Source: Pararhizobium antarcticum (lineage in GTDB: Bacteria > Pseudomonadota > Alphaproteobacteria > Rhizobiales > Rhizobiaceae). Taken from it: 64,000 nt of DNA. The notes below the pieces were generated by a model. It saw nothing but the letters and a program-made list of their open reading frames with translations, had not been told where the DNA came from and did not search any database. A program made the translations under genes and the position numbers. Every line of letters begins with the position of its first letter. Position 1 is the stretch's first letter. The stretch lies in contig NZ_LSRP01000081.1 in the NCBI RefSeq assembly GCF_001885585.1, positions 1 to 64,000 of the forward strand. Reading direction: 5' to 3'. Of the stretch, positions 54,410 through 62,691 are shown piece after piece.

Positions 54410-55405
54410 TTAGCGCTTCAGCGAGCCGGTGCTGTATTGAAGGAGCATGGCAATGACGATGATGGCGCCCATATAAACCTGCTGGTGATAGCCCGGAACA
54501 CCCGCCAGGTTCATGATATTGGCGATGATACCCATGACCAGTGCACCCAGCAGCGTGTTGATCGCGCCGCCCTTGCCCCCCATGAGGCTGGCTCCGCCGA
54601 TGACGACAGCTGCAATCACATTGAGCTCGGCACCGACGCCGACCTGTGCCGAGCCGACACCGGTTCGGCTGGACGAGATGATGCCTGCGACCGCCGCAAG
54701 TACGCCGGAGATCATGTAAACCGCAAGGATGTAGCGCGGCACAGCGATGCCCGAGAGACGAACCGCCTCCTCATTGGAACCGATGGCCGTGATGAGCCGT
54801 CCGAAACGGGTGAAATTCAGAACGATTCCCCCCACAATAAAAACTGCAAACATCAGAAGAACAGGCTGCGGTATGCCAAACAGGAAGCCCGAGCCAAACC
54901 GGCTGAAGGCCTCTCCCACCTCACCCAGGGGAATCGGTCGGCCTTCGCTGATGATCAGGGACAGGCCGCGTGCAATCGCCATCATCGCCAGCGACATGAC
55001 GAAAGACGGGAGCCGCAGATAAGCGATGAAGCCTCCGGTCACCAAGCCGCACACCGCACCGGACGAGAGCACCAGAATAATCGTGGGGATCGTGCCAAAT
55101 CCCGAAATCGTGCAGAAATATCCTGTTAGCACGGACCCAAGCGCCATGATCGAGCCGACGGAAAGATCGATGCCGCGTGTCAGAATCACGAACAGCATGC
55201 CAACGGCCATGATGCCAGCGCCTGATGCCACCTGGCGCAGCACGTTGAGGATATTGCCGCGCGTCATGAAGTTCTCGGACCACAGCGTGGCGACGACGAC
55301 GAGCACCAGAAAAATCGCCAGAGTGCCGAAACGTTGAATGACAACGCGGAAATCGACGGATCGCTTTTCTTCTCGTTGCGTGGTTGAATCTGTTGTTGTG
55401 GTCAT
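54410..55405 (-). CDS. Ribose-type ABC-transporter permease (RbsC family)
   Basis: 331 residues, about ten hydrophobic segments. AVGMLFVILTRGIDLSVGSI and GGASLMGGKGGAINTLLGAL are hallmark RbsC/BPD_transp_2 sequences. Start ATG at 55405 shares one base with the RbsA-type stop (TGATG). It forms the channel of the importer whose ATPase and binding protein are the two genes upstream. Intact. Confidence 0.96.
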   Translation of the reverse strand: MTTTTDSTTQREEKRSVDFRVVIQRFGTLAIFLVLVVVATLWSENFMTRGNILNVLRQVASGAGIMAVGMLFVILTRGIDLSVGSIMALGSVLTGYFCTISGFGTIPTIILVLSSGAVCGLVTGGFIAYLRLPSFVMSLAMMAIARGLSLIISEGRPIPLGEVGEAFSRFGSGFLFGIPQPVLLMFAVFIVGGIVLNFTRFGRLITAIGSNEEAVRLSGIAVPRYILAVYMISGVLAAVAGIISSSRTGVGSAQVGVGAELNVIAAVVIGGASLMGGKGGAINTLLGALVMGIIANIMNLAGVPGYHQQVYMGAIIVIAMLLQYSTGSLKR

Positions 55406-56913
55406 CAGTGGCTACCCTGATTTGCAATTATGGTGCCGCCCGTCATCGACAGGCCAAGCAGGTTTTCTTCCTTGTAGTCCTTTGGCAGAAGTTCGCCGCG
55501 GATCTGTCCCTGCCCCATGGCGAGCACACGGTCGCAAAGACCGAACAGCTCCTGATGCTCCGATGAAATCACCAGCACCGCCTTGCCGGCTTCGGCGAGC
55601 TTGTTGACCAGCGCATAGATTTCGGTCTTTGCGCCGACATCAACGCCGCGGGTTGGCTCATCAAGAATGATCACGTCGCCATCCGCATGAAACCACTTGG
55701 CGAGAACAACCTTTTGCTGGTTGCCGCCCGACAGGCTTGACACGGGAGCATCGACGCTGGATGCCTTCAGACGAAGGCTCTGTCCGAGTTCGGTGACATC
55801 GGCCCGCTCCTTGCCTTGCTTCAGGAAACCGAATGCATTGACCACCGAGGACATCTTGGCCATCGTCGAATTGACGCGGATTGGCTTGTCCAGAATGACG
55901 CCCTGGTGTTTCCGGTCTTCCGGCACCAGTCCGATCCCGGCCCTGACGGCATCCTTGGGCGAACGCGGCTTGAAGGTTTGGCCTTTCAGCGTGATCGTGC
56001 CGCTTTCGAGCCGGTCAGCGCCGAAGATGACACGCGCAACCTCCGTGCGACCTGAGCCGATCAATCCTCCGAGACCAACAATCTCACCGGCGCGGACGGA
56101 AAAGCTGACATCTCGCACCATGCGCCCGGCATTGAGCTTCTCGACCTTGAGCAACTCCTCGCCGATCCCGCGTTTTGCGCGCTCCGGAAACATCGTTGCA
56201 ATCGGGCGGCCAACCATCATGCGGATGATATCATCGACCTTGACGTCGCCGGTTGCAACCGTGCCGACCTTCTGACCGTCCTTCATGACCGTCATCCGGT
56301 CGGCGATATCGAACACCTCATCAAGGCGATGGGAAATATAGACGACGCCGACGCCGCGATCGCGAAGACCACGAATGATCTGGTGCAGTTTCATCGCGTC
56401 CTGAGCACCAAGCACGGCGGTCGGCTCATCGAACACGATGATCTTGATATCCTGCGACAGGGCCTTGGCAATTTCAACGACCTGCTGATGGGCAACAGCC
56501 AGCGAGCCTACTGTGCGACCCGGATCAATGTGAAACCCAAGCCGATCGATAAGATCCTTGGCGCGTTTGCGCAGGCTTGAATGCGAAATAACGCCTGGCA
56601 GTTCGCCGAGGAAAATATTCTCCGCCACGGTCAGGTCAGGCGCCAGTGCCAGTTCCTGATGGATCACAACGATGCCAAGCGCTCTTGCCGCCCGCGGGTC
56701 ACGAAAGAGTACCGGCACGCCGTCAATAATGACCTCGCCACTGCTGGGAACCATCTCTCCGCCGAGCACGCGCATCAGGGTTGATTTTCCAGCGCCGTTC
56801 TCGCCGAGAAGCGCATGGACTTCCCCTGGTCGGACGTCGAAATCGACCGATCGCAGCGCATGGATGCCGCCAAACGACTTGGAAATTGACTTGAGTTGGA
56901 CGAGTTCGGTCAA
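55405..56913 (-). CDS. Ribose-type ABC-transporter double ATPase (RbsA family)
   Basis: 502 residues with two fused ATPase domains. First Walker A GENGAGKSTLMRVLGG, second degenerate GGLIGSGRTEVARVI; second signature LSGGNQQKVVLAKW and Walker B VIILDEPTRGVDVGAK. The start is TTG (complement of 56911-56913) with GGAG about 10 nt upstream. A two-level stem-loop lies between it and the binding-protein gene at 56938-56992. Energises import of the cluster's sugar. Confidence 0.96.
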   Translation of the reverse strand: MTELVQLKSISKSFGGIHALRSVDFDVRPGEVHALLGENGAGKSTLMRVLGGEMVPSSGEVIIDGVPVLFRDPRAARALGIVVIHQELALAPDLTVAENIFLGELPGVISHSSLRKRAKDLIDRLGFHIDPGRTVGSLAVAHQQVVEIAKALSQDIKIIVFDEPTAVLGAQDAMKLHQIIRGLRDRGVGVVYISHRLDEVFDIADRMTVMKDGQKVGTVATGDVKVDDIIRMMVGRPIATMFPERAKRGIGEELLKVEKLNAGRMVRDVSFSVRAGEIVGLGGLIGSGRTEVARVIFGADRLESGTITLKGQTFKPRSPKDAVRAGIGLVPEDRKHQGVILDKPIRVNSTMAKMSSVVNAFGFLKQGKERADVTELGQSLRLKASSVDAPVSSLSGGNQQKVVLAKWFHADGDVIILDEPTRGVDVGAKTEIYALVNKLAEAGKAVLVISSEHQELFGLCDRVLAMGQGQIRGELLPKDYKEENLLGLSMTGGTIIANQGSH

Positions 56914-56937
56914 AGGGGGGCTCCGGACTGATGGTAA

Positions 56938-56992
56938 CGAGACGACGGTGGAAACCGCCGTCCCGTCATTTTACGACTTTACAGTCGTCTCG
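56938..56992 (-). terminator. Nested stem-loops between the binding-protein and ATPase genes
   Basis: Inner hairpin: GACGGTGG (56944-56951) with CCGCCGTC (56955-56962), loop AAA, one G-U/T-G wobble. Outer 9-bp arms: CGAGACGAC (56938-56946) and GTCGTCTCG (56984-56992); the outer and inner left arms overlap by three bases, so the two structures compete. Likely an attenuator or mRNA 3'-end stabiliser raising binding-protein output. Confidence 0.5.
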
Positions 56993-57004
56993 GGAGGAAG
57001 CCGA

Positions 57005-57973
57005 TCAAAAGACGGCTTCAGCGCGGTAGAACTGGTCGACGTTCTCCTTCGTGATGACGGCAGGTGTCGTCAGTTCAAGCTTCGGAGTGTCGGCACCGAG
57101 TTCACCCTTGACAGCCTTGAGGCCGATATCGACAGCCGTGCGGGCTACCAGGTCTGGATCGTTGAGGCCTGTCGCGCCGTATTTGCCTTCCTTGATCAGA
57201 GCGAGCGCTTCCTTCTGACCATCGGCAGCAGCGAGCGCCAGCACGTCGGTCTTGCCCTGGGCTTCCAGAGCCTTCATGGCGCCGAGAACCATCGAGTCGT
57301 TTTCGCCAAGCACGACGTTGGCGTCGGGATGTGCAGTCAGCAAGTCTTCCATGGCAGCAAGGCCGCCCTCGTTCGACCAGCCACCCCAGCCCTGACCGAC
57401 GACTTCGAAGCTAACCTTGCCGTCATTGACGAGCTGACCTTCGACCAGCCCCTTGAACACGCCGAGACGACGATCACGACCGACTTCATTGCCCTTGTCA
57501 CCGGAGAGCAGAATGATTTTCATCGGCTTGCCCTTCATGCTGTTGGCAAGCCACTGGCCAACAAGGTAGCCGTTCTGGTCGTTTGACGAGCGGACCTGCG
57601 TGACGACGTTCGCCTTGGTGCTTATGGAGGAATCCATCACCACGACCTTAACTCCTGCCGCCGTTGCGGCATCGGCTGCAGAGACGAGACCTTCCGGATC
57701 ACGAGGATTGAGGATCAGGAGGTTGACGCCCTTGGCGACCATATCCTCGACATCGGCAATCTGCTTGGACATATCGTTTTGGCCATCGGCAGTGGTCACC
57801 TCGCAGCCGGCTTTCTTGGCCTGATCTTCAGCTGCAGCAACCTGGGCCGCAAAATAAGGGGCACCCAGAGTATACATGGCAATGCCGACCTTGCAGTCGG
57901 CTGCATTGGCTGCGCCGATCGCTGCGACATTCATCGCAACGGCCAACACACATCCCGAAAGTGTAATCTTCAT
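57005..57973 (-). CDS. Ribose-type periplasmic sugar-binding protein (RbsB family)
   Basis: 322 residues with signal peptide VLAVAMNVAAIGAANA. Peripla_BP_4 fold; VTTADGQNDMSKQIADVEDM, LLILNPRDPEGLVSA and VVLGENDSMVLGAMKALEAQ are typical of the ribose/xylose/inositol class. ATG at 57973 follows GGAGGAGAGAAACC, a strong site fitting high expression. First gene of the leftward ten-gene operon, divergent from the phosphoglucose-isomerase-type gene at 58231. Confidence 0.96.
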   Translation of the reverse strand: MKITLSGCVLAVAMNVAAIGAANAADCKVGIAMYTLGAPYFAAQVAAAEDQAKKAGCEVTTADGQNDMSKQIADVEDMVAKGVNLLILNPRDPEGLVSAADAATAAGVKVVVMDSSISTKANVVTQVRSSNDQNGYLVGQWLANSMKGKPMKIILLSGDKGNEVGRDRRLGVFKGLVEGQLVNDGKVSFEVVGQGWGGWSNEGGLAAMEDLLTAHPDANVVLGENDSMVLGAMKALEAQGKTDVLALAAADGQKEALALIKEGKYGATGLNDPDLVARTAVDIGLKAVKGELGADTPKLELTTPAVITKENVDQFYRAEAVF

Positions 57974-58024
57974 GGTTTCTCTCCTCCGATTTCCATGACA
58001 ACGGAAGCAGCGGGGCCTCCTTTT

Positions 58025-58039
58025 TGTAGTTAAAATACA
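58025..58039. promoter_or_regulatory. Candidate RpiR operator next to the transporter operon
   Basis: TGTAGT-TAA-AATACA, matching TGTAGT-N3-ACTACA at 11 of 12 arm positions. It lies 52 bp upstream of the binding-protein ATG. Partner of the perfect copy at 58192-58206. HexR and related RpiR regulators are known to bind TGTARTNNNAYTACA-like palindromes. Confidence 0.55.
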
Positions 58040-58102
58040 TTACTGAGCGTCGTCAAGAAGTATTTTCTTCCCATATTTGCTTAAATCGCACATTTGTTAA
58101 AG

Positions 58103-58119
58103 ATATTGCGTCGCAATAT
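58103..58119. promoter_or_regulatory. 17-bp palindrome in the centre of the divergent control region
   Basis: ATATTGC-GTC-GCAATAT, perfect 7-bp arms, midway between the two operons. A looser similar sequence follows at about 58122-58139. Its sequence differs from the TGTAGT sites, so a second regulator, plausibly the SorC protein encoded at 46509, may bind here. Confidence 0.45.
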
Positions 58120-58191
58120 GCATATTTTGCGCTGCGATAGCGGTTCAGGCTAAAAATACTCCCCTGCCGGCTTGTTTCGCCGTGCTGATTA

Positions 58192-58206
58192 TGTAGTGTT
58201 ACTACA
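58192..58206. promoter_or_regulatory. Candidate RpiR operator next to the isomerase operon
   Basis: TGTAGT-GTT-ACTACA, a perfect 6-bp inverted repeat with 3-bp spacer, 24 bp upstream of the rightward operon's first ATG. The RpiR-family gene is the last gene of this operon. Close to the start codon, so binding would block transcription or overlap the promoter. Confidence 0.65.
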
Positions 58207-58230
58207 GTTTCTGTTTTGGGAGTGATAAGC

Positions 58231-58857
58231 ATGGCCCTGTTCGAGCCGGGAGTCGGATATGTCGATATTTCATCCGGTCAGTTGAAAGGCGCAACCAACC
58301 GATATGTGAAAACATTCAACGATCTGGAAGGCCTGTACGGCGATACAGCAGCGTTTCAGGCGCTGGCATCCAGGCATGGAAATGAAGTCGCTTACGAGGT
58401 CACGGACTACAAGGCATCCAGCAATCCCGGTGACATCATCATCGGAGTGACACGCATGGAGCCGGGCAAGGTTGGCGATGAATACTATATGACGCGGGGC
58501 CATATCCATGCGCGCCCCAATCGTCCCGAGATGTATTATGGGGAGAGCGGGCTTGGCGTCATGCTGCTTGAATCGCCGGATGGACAAGTTCGTACCATCG
58601 AAATCGGACCGCGCACTATGTGCTACGTGCCGCCCTTCTGGATTCACCGGTCCGTCAATGTTGGCCGAGAACCTCTGGTCATGACCTTTTCCTATCCCGC
58701 AGACTCAGGACAGGACTACGACATCATCGCCAAAGCCGGAGGCATGCGCAGCCGCATTGTCGACGATGGTGAAGGCGGCTGGAAGGCCATCGACAATACG
58801 GGTTATCGCGCACGACCGCAGACGCTGGTCGACAGCATCATGGCCATGGTTGATTGA
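58231..58857 (+). CDS. Cupin-type phosphoglucose isomerase
   Basis: 208 residues. Metal-binding cupin motif TRGHIHARPNRPEMYYGESG supplies His-x-His and Glu; the last His is in PPFWIHRSVNVG. This is the archaeal-type GPI fold, unrelated to classical Pgi, interconverting fructose-6-P and glucose-6-P in known members. ATG at 58231 follows TTGGGAG by 8 nt; GTG/ATG codons upstream (58216) are poorer. First gene of the rightward operon. In this setting it may isomerise another sugar phosphate. Confidence 0.92.
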   Translation: MALFEPGVGYVDISSGQLKGATNRYVKTFNDLEGLYGDTAAFQALASRHGNEVAYEVTDYKASSNPGDIIIGVTRMEPGKVGDEYYMTRGHIHARPNRPEMYYGESGLGVMLLESPDGQVRTIEIGPRTMCYVPPFWIHRSVNVGREPLVMTFSYPADSGQDYDIIAKAGGMRSRIVDDGEGGWKAIDNTGYRARPQTLVDSIMAMVD

Positions 58858-58879
58858 TCTTGCCGCCAGGAGAGACAGA

Positions 58880-59845
58880 ATGACGGACTATGCCCCAGCG
58901 ACGCAGCCAACGCTCTATTTTATAGGTGTGACGACAGCCAAGAGCTCTATCATGTCGGTGTTTCCGGCATGGGCAGACTATCTCGGTCTCAAAAATACGG
59001 TGATCCGCGGCATCGACTTTCCGCTGCACGCTGCCCCGGACGCCTACAGGGAAGCGGTGGCGTTCATCCGCGATGACCCGATGTCGCTGGGTGCTTTGGT
59101 CACCACGCATAAAATCGACCTTTTCAATGCGTGCAGGGATATGTTCGACGAAATTGATCCGCATGCGCGCCTGATGGAAGAAACAAGCTGCATTTCCAAA
59201 CGCGATGGCAATCTTGTGTGCCATGCCAAGGATCCGATCTCTTCGGGCCTCGCTCTCGATGCCTTCCTGCCGGATGGCTACTTCGAGCGCACCGGCGCAG
59301 AACTGTTCTCGATCGGTGCCGGCGGATCGACCATCGCGCTGACCTGGCACATGATGCACAGCCGCCGGATCGGCGACAGGCCGTCACGCATCGTCGTCTC
59401 CAATCGCAGCCAACACCGTATCAACGACATCAGGCGAATCCACAGTGCGATGGGCACCACCCTCCCCGTCGACTATGTGCTCGCGCCCCATCCGACCGAC
59501 AATGATGCGATTGTATCCTCGCTCAAACCCGCCTCCGTCGTCATCAATGCCACGGGTCTCGGCAAGGATGCTCCGGGATCACCGCTGTCGGATGCCGTCC
59601 GTTTTCCACCACAGACGGTGGTCTGGGACCTCAATTATCGCGGCGATCTGATCTTCCTGGCTCAGGCCCGGGCACAGCAGCAGGCCTTGGATCTCCAGAT
59701 AGAGGATGGCTGGGTCTATTTCATCCATGGCTGGACGCAGGTGATATCGGAAGTGTTTCACATCGAGATACCGCCGAGTGGGGCGAAATTCGACGCGATC
59801 TCGAATATCGCGCTGAAGGTCACGAAGGGTAAATCATGGCGATGA
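58880..59845 (+). CDS. AroE/shikimate-dehydrogenase-like oxidoreductase
   Basis: 321 residues with two AroE-type domains. Catalytic Lys in GALVTTHKIDLF and Asp in CHAKDPISSGLALD are kept; the NAD(P) loop is SIGAGGSTIALTWHM. The substrate-binding Ser-x-Ser of true shikimate dehydrogenases is altered (VTTAKSSIM), so the substrate is probably not shikimate. ATG at 58880 follows CAGGAGAGACAGA. The next gene overlaps its end by 10 bp. It likely oxidises or reduces a cyclic polyol or sugar-acid intermediate. Confidence 0.85.
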   Translation: MTDYAPATQPTLYFIGVTTAKSSIMSVFPAWADYLGLKNTVIRGIDFPLHAAPDAYREAVAFIRDDPMSLGALVTTHKIDLFNACRDMFDEIDPHARLMEETSCISKRDGNLVCHAKDPISSGLALDAFLPDGYFERTGAELFSIGAGGSTIALTWHMMHSRRIGDRPSRIVVSNRSQHRINDIRRIHSAMGTTLPVDYVLAPHPTDNDAIVSSLKPASVVINATGLGKDAPGSPLSDAVRFPPQTVVWDLNYRGDLIFLAQARAQQQALDLQIEDGWVYFIHGWTQVISEVFHIEIPPSGAKFDAISNIALKVTKGKSWR

Positions 59846-60786
59846 AAATCCTTGTCACGCCCCGCTCTTTGACGGAAGCGCCGCATCCAGCCGTGGAGGC
59901 GATGATCGGTCACGGTCTAGATGTTGTTTACGCCACGCCCGGTCAACTGCCCAGCGAAGCAGAACTGTTGCAGCTGGTCCCTGACGTCACCGGCTGGCTG
60001 GCAGGTGTCGAACCGGTCTCGCCGCGGGTCATTGCGTCAGCCGGAAAACTCAGGGTCGTCAGCCGCAACGGGACGGGTCTCGACAATCTACCGCTGGCCG
60101 ACCTGAAAGCGCGCGGCATTGTGGTGCGGACGGCCGAGGGCGCCAATGCGCGCGGCGTTGCTGAACTGGCGATTGCTATGATCTTTTCCGCACTTCGACA
60201 TCTCCCCTACACGGATCAGGGACTAAAGGCGGGAAACTGGCATAGAAGACGCGGTATCGAGTTCTTCGGCCGTACTGTCGGCGTCATCGGCGCCGGCGCG
60301 GTCGGTGGCACCGTTGCCCGCCTTGCCTCGGCCATGGGCGCCAGGGTCCTGGCATTTGACCCTGCGCGGCCGGAACTTGGAATAGACCCGTCTCATTTCC
60401 AATGGGCGACCCATGAGGAAATTTTTCGGCAAGCCGATATCCTGACGCTGCATTGTCCCCCCGGTCGCGAAGGCCGCCCTCTGGTGAACGCCGACCTTCT
60501 TAAGACAGTCAAGCCAGGCCTTATTCTCGTCAACACCGCACGCGCCTCGCTGGTTGATGAGTTAGCCCTTGTGACGGCGCTCGATGAGAAGCGGCTGCAG
60601 ACCTATTGCGTTGATGTGTTCGATCCGGAGCCGCCGGTCCATCCCGGTCTAGCCTCGCGACCCGATGTGATCGCCGGTTCTCATATCGGCGGCTATACCG
60701 AAGAAAGCGTCGATCGCGCCACCAAGATGGCAATCTCCAACCTGCTGTCAGCGCTTGGCGTGGAGCAAATGGCAACGGCGATCTAA
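59836..60786 (+). CDS. D-2-hydroxyacid dehydrogenase (phosphoglycerate-dehydrogenase-like)
   Basis: 316 residues. NAD motif VIGAGAVGGTVARLASAMGA; catalytic Arg in NTARASLVDE, Glu in CVDVFDPEPP and His in AGSHIGGYT. No ACT domain, so it is a catabolic-type enzyme rather than biosynthetic SerA. It reduces a 2-keto acid to a D-2-hydroxy acid or the reverse. Overlaps the AroE-like gene and precedes the metallo-hydrolase by 10 bp. Confidence 0.93.
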   Translation: MAMKILVTPRSLTEAPHPAVEAMIGHGLDVVYATPGQLPSEAELLQLVPDVTGWLAGVEPVSPRVIASAGKLRVVSRNGTGLDNLPLADLKARGIVVRTAEGANARGVAELAIAMIFSALRHLPYTDQGLKAGNWHRRRGIEFFGRTVGVIGAGAVGGTVARLASAMGARVLAFDPARPELGIDPSHFQWATHEEIFRQADILTLHCPPGREGRPLVNADLLKTVKPGLILVNTARASLVDELALVTALDEKRLQTYCVDVFDPEPPVHPGLASRPDVIAGSHIGGYTEESVDRATKMAISNLLSALGVEQMATAI

Positions 60787-60796
60787 GGACATTGCA

Positions 60797-61648
60797 ATGG
60801 CCGTTCTCAAGCAAGTCCCCTTCGAAGGCCCGCTCTCGAAACGGCTCGCGCAGGCCCGCCCTCAAGGCGTATCGCTATTTTGGCTCGGGCAAGCGGGCTT
60901 CATTATCGATGTCAAGGGAAGGCGTATCGTCGTTGATCCCTATCTATCGGATTCGCTCGCCTTCAAATATCGCGACAGTTCCCATTCCCATGCTCGGATG
61001 GCGTGCGCGCCGGTTACAGTCGAAGAACTCGGTCCTGTCGATCTGGTCCTGTGCACGCATCATCACACCGACCATATGGACGGAGAGACATTGCAGCGCC
61101 TGGCCATGCGCCTGCCTCACCTCAAGTTCGTCGTTCCCGCCGCATCCGGGCCGCTGGCTCTGCAACGCCTTGGCGTCGCTGCCGACCGCCTGATTGAGGT
61201 CGACGCCGGCGAGAGCATGCATCTGCCTGCTTTCAGGCTGCAGGTCATGCGTGCTGCCCACGAGAGCGTCGAGCAGGACGAACAGGGCCGCCATCGTTTC
61301 CTCGGTTACGGCCTGGATTTCGGGACCCTGCGCATTTTTCATTCGGGCGATACCATCCCTTTCGAAGGCCAGGATGACGAAATCATGGCGTTTGCCCCTG
61401 ATCTTGCGTTGCTACCGGTCAATGGCCGCTCGGAGGCGCTGAAATCGGCAGGCTTCGCCGGTAATCTGACGCTCGCGGAAGCGACGTCCCTCTGCAAACG
61501 CTGCGGTATCGCCGTCATGATCGCGCATCACTATGGGATGTTCGCTTTCAATACGATTGAACCCGAGGTGATCGACGATGCTGCCCAAACCTCTGGGGCA
61601 CTTGTTCGCGCCCGCGAGGGAATAGAGTTTCGCCTTGACGCTGCCTAA
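60797..61648 (+). CDS. UlaG-like metallo-beta-lactamase-fold hydrolase (possible lactonase)
   Basis: 283 residues. Metal site LCTHHHTDHMDGET (HxHxDH), further His in MRAAHESVEQ and Asp in FHSGDTIPFEG, and VMIAHHYGMFAF at the C-terminus. This resembles the L-ascorbate-6-phosphate lactonase (UlaG) group. It probably opens a sugar lactone or lactone phosphate. ATG at 60797 follows AAGGACATTGCA. Lactonase next to dehydrogenases suggests sugar oxidation to lactone then acid in this operon. Confidence 0.9.
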   Translation: MAVLKQVPFEGPLSKRLAQARPQGVSLFWLGQAGFIIDVKGRRIVVDPYLSDSLAFKYRDSSHSHARMACAPVTVEELGPVDLVLCTHHHTDHMDGETLQRLAMRLPHLKFVVPAASGPLALQRLGVAADRLIEVDAGESMHLPAFRLQVMRAAHESVEQDEQGRHRFLGYGLDFGTLRIFHSGDTIPFEGQDDEIMAFAPDLALLPVNGRSEALKSAGFAGNLTLAEATSLCKRCGIAVMIAHHYGMFAFNTIEPEVIDDAAQTSGALVRAREGIEFRLDAA

Positions 61649-61670
61649 ACTGGAGTGGCAGAAATCACCC

Positions 61671-62564
61671 ATGGCATTTGAAGACCTAGCGGCCCGAAAT
61701 ACCGGCCAGAACATTCTCGAGATCGTGCGGCACGCGCTGCCGGATTTGCGCAAATCGGAGCGCAAGGTTGCCAATCGCGTTCTGGAAGATCCCAATCGTA
61801 TCCTCAATGCGGCATTGGCAGAGGCCGCTGCCCTTTCCGATGTCAGCGAACCCACTGTCATCCGCTTCTGCGTCGCCATCGGCTGCACGGGATACCAGGA
61901 ATTCAAGCTGAAGCTCGCCCATAGTCTGGCGCTTGGCACAACCGCCACACATTCCGTACTCAGCAAGGACGATACGACGGCGGAGCTGGTCGAGAAGATT
62001 TTTGGTTACACGATGACCAGCTTGGATTGGGCGCGCAGTCACCTCAACACCGAGGCGCTGGGTGCAGCGATCGGGCTCCTGAGCCAGGCGCGCAGCATCG
62101 AGTTCTTTGGGCTCGGTGCATCCGGGATCGTGGCGCTCGACGCACAACAGAAATTTCCATTGTTCGGCGTGCCTTGCGGCGCTCAGGCCGACACTCACCA
62201 ACAGTTAATGACGGCCTCGATGATGCAGACAGGCGATGTCGCGGTGATCTTTTCCAATACCGGCCATACGATCGCAATGATCGAGGTGGCTGAAATCGCT
62301 CGCAAAAGCGGCGCCAAGGTGATCGGCGTCTCTGGCTCAAAGGCTCCGCTGCTCGATTATTGCGATGTCGCCATACTCGTCGAAACGCTCGACAACACGG
62401 ACATTTACACGCCCACCATTTCCCGTATCGCTGCCCTTGTCGTCGTCGACATTCTCTGCTCGGCGGTCGGCTTGCGCCGCGATGCAGAACACGGCCAGCG
62501 GTTCGAGAATATGAAACAGCTGCTGCGCAACCAACGACTCGATGGTCCGAAAAGGCCCTCGTGA
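61671..62564 (+). CDS. RpiR-family transcriptional regulator
   Basis: 297 residues. N-terminal RpiR helix-turn-helix: LPDLRKSERKVANRVLEDP and ALSDVSEPTVIRFCVAIGC; C-terminal SIS sugar-phosphate-binding domain with FGLGASGIVALDAQQKFPL and GVSGSKAPLLDYCDVAILVE. ATG at 61671 is taken; a TTG at 61635 overlapping the preceding stop would add 12 residues. Last gene of the rightward operon. The TGTAGT-N3-ACTACA sites beside both operon starts are its most likely targets. Confidence 0.93.
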   Translation: MAFEDLAARNTGQNILEIVRHALPDLRKSERKVANRVLEDPNRILNAALAEAAALSDVSEPTVIRFCVAIGCTGYQEFKLKLAHSLALGTTATHSVLSKDDTTAELVEKIFGYTMTSLDWARSHLNTEALGAAIGLLSQARSIEFFGLGASGIVALDAQQKFPLFGVPCGAQADTHQQLMTASMMQTGDVAVIFSNTGHTIAMIEVAEIARKSGAKVIGVSGSKAPLLDYCDVAILVETLDNTDIYTPTISRIAALVVVDILCSAVGLRRDAEHGQRFENMKQLLRNQRLDGPKRPS

Positions 62565-62691
62565 TACCAATATTGAATTGGCCGGATTTCACTTGCGGAT
62601 TACAATGAAGCCGGACAGTGATGGCAAGAACTTGGCAGCCTTTTAAAGGACTATCAACGCATTGCGGTGAAACGTTTTCCACTCCGTACGA

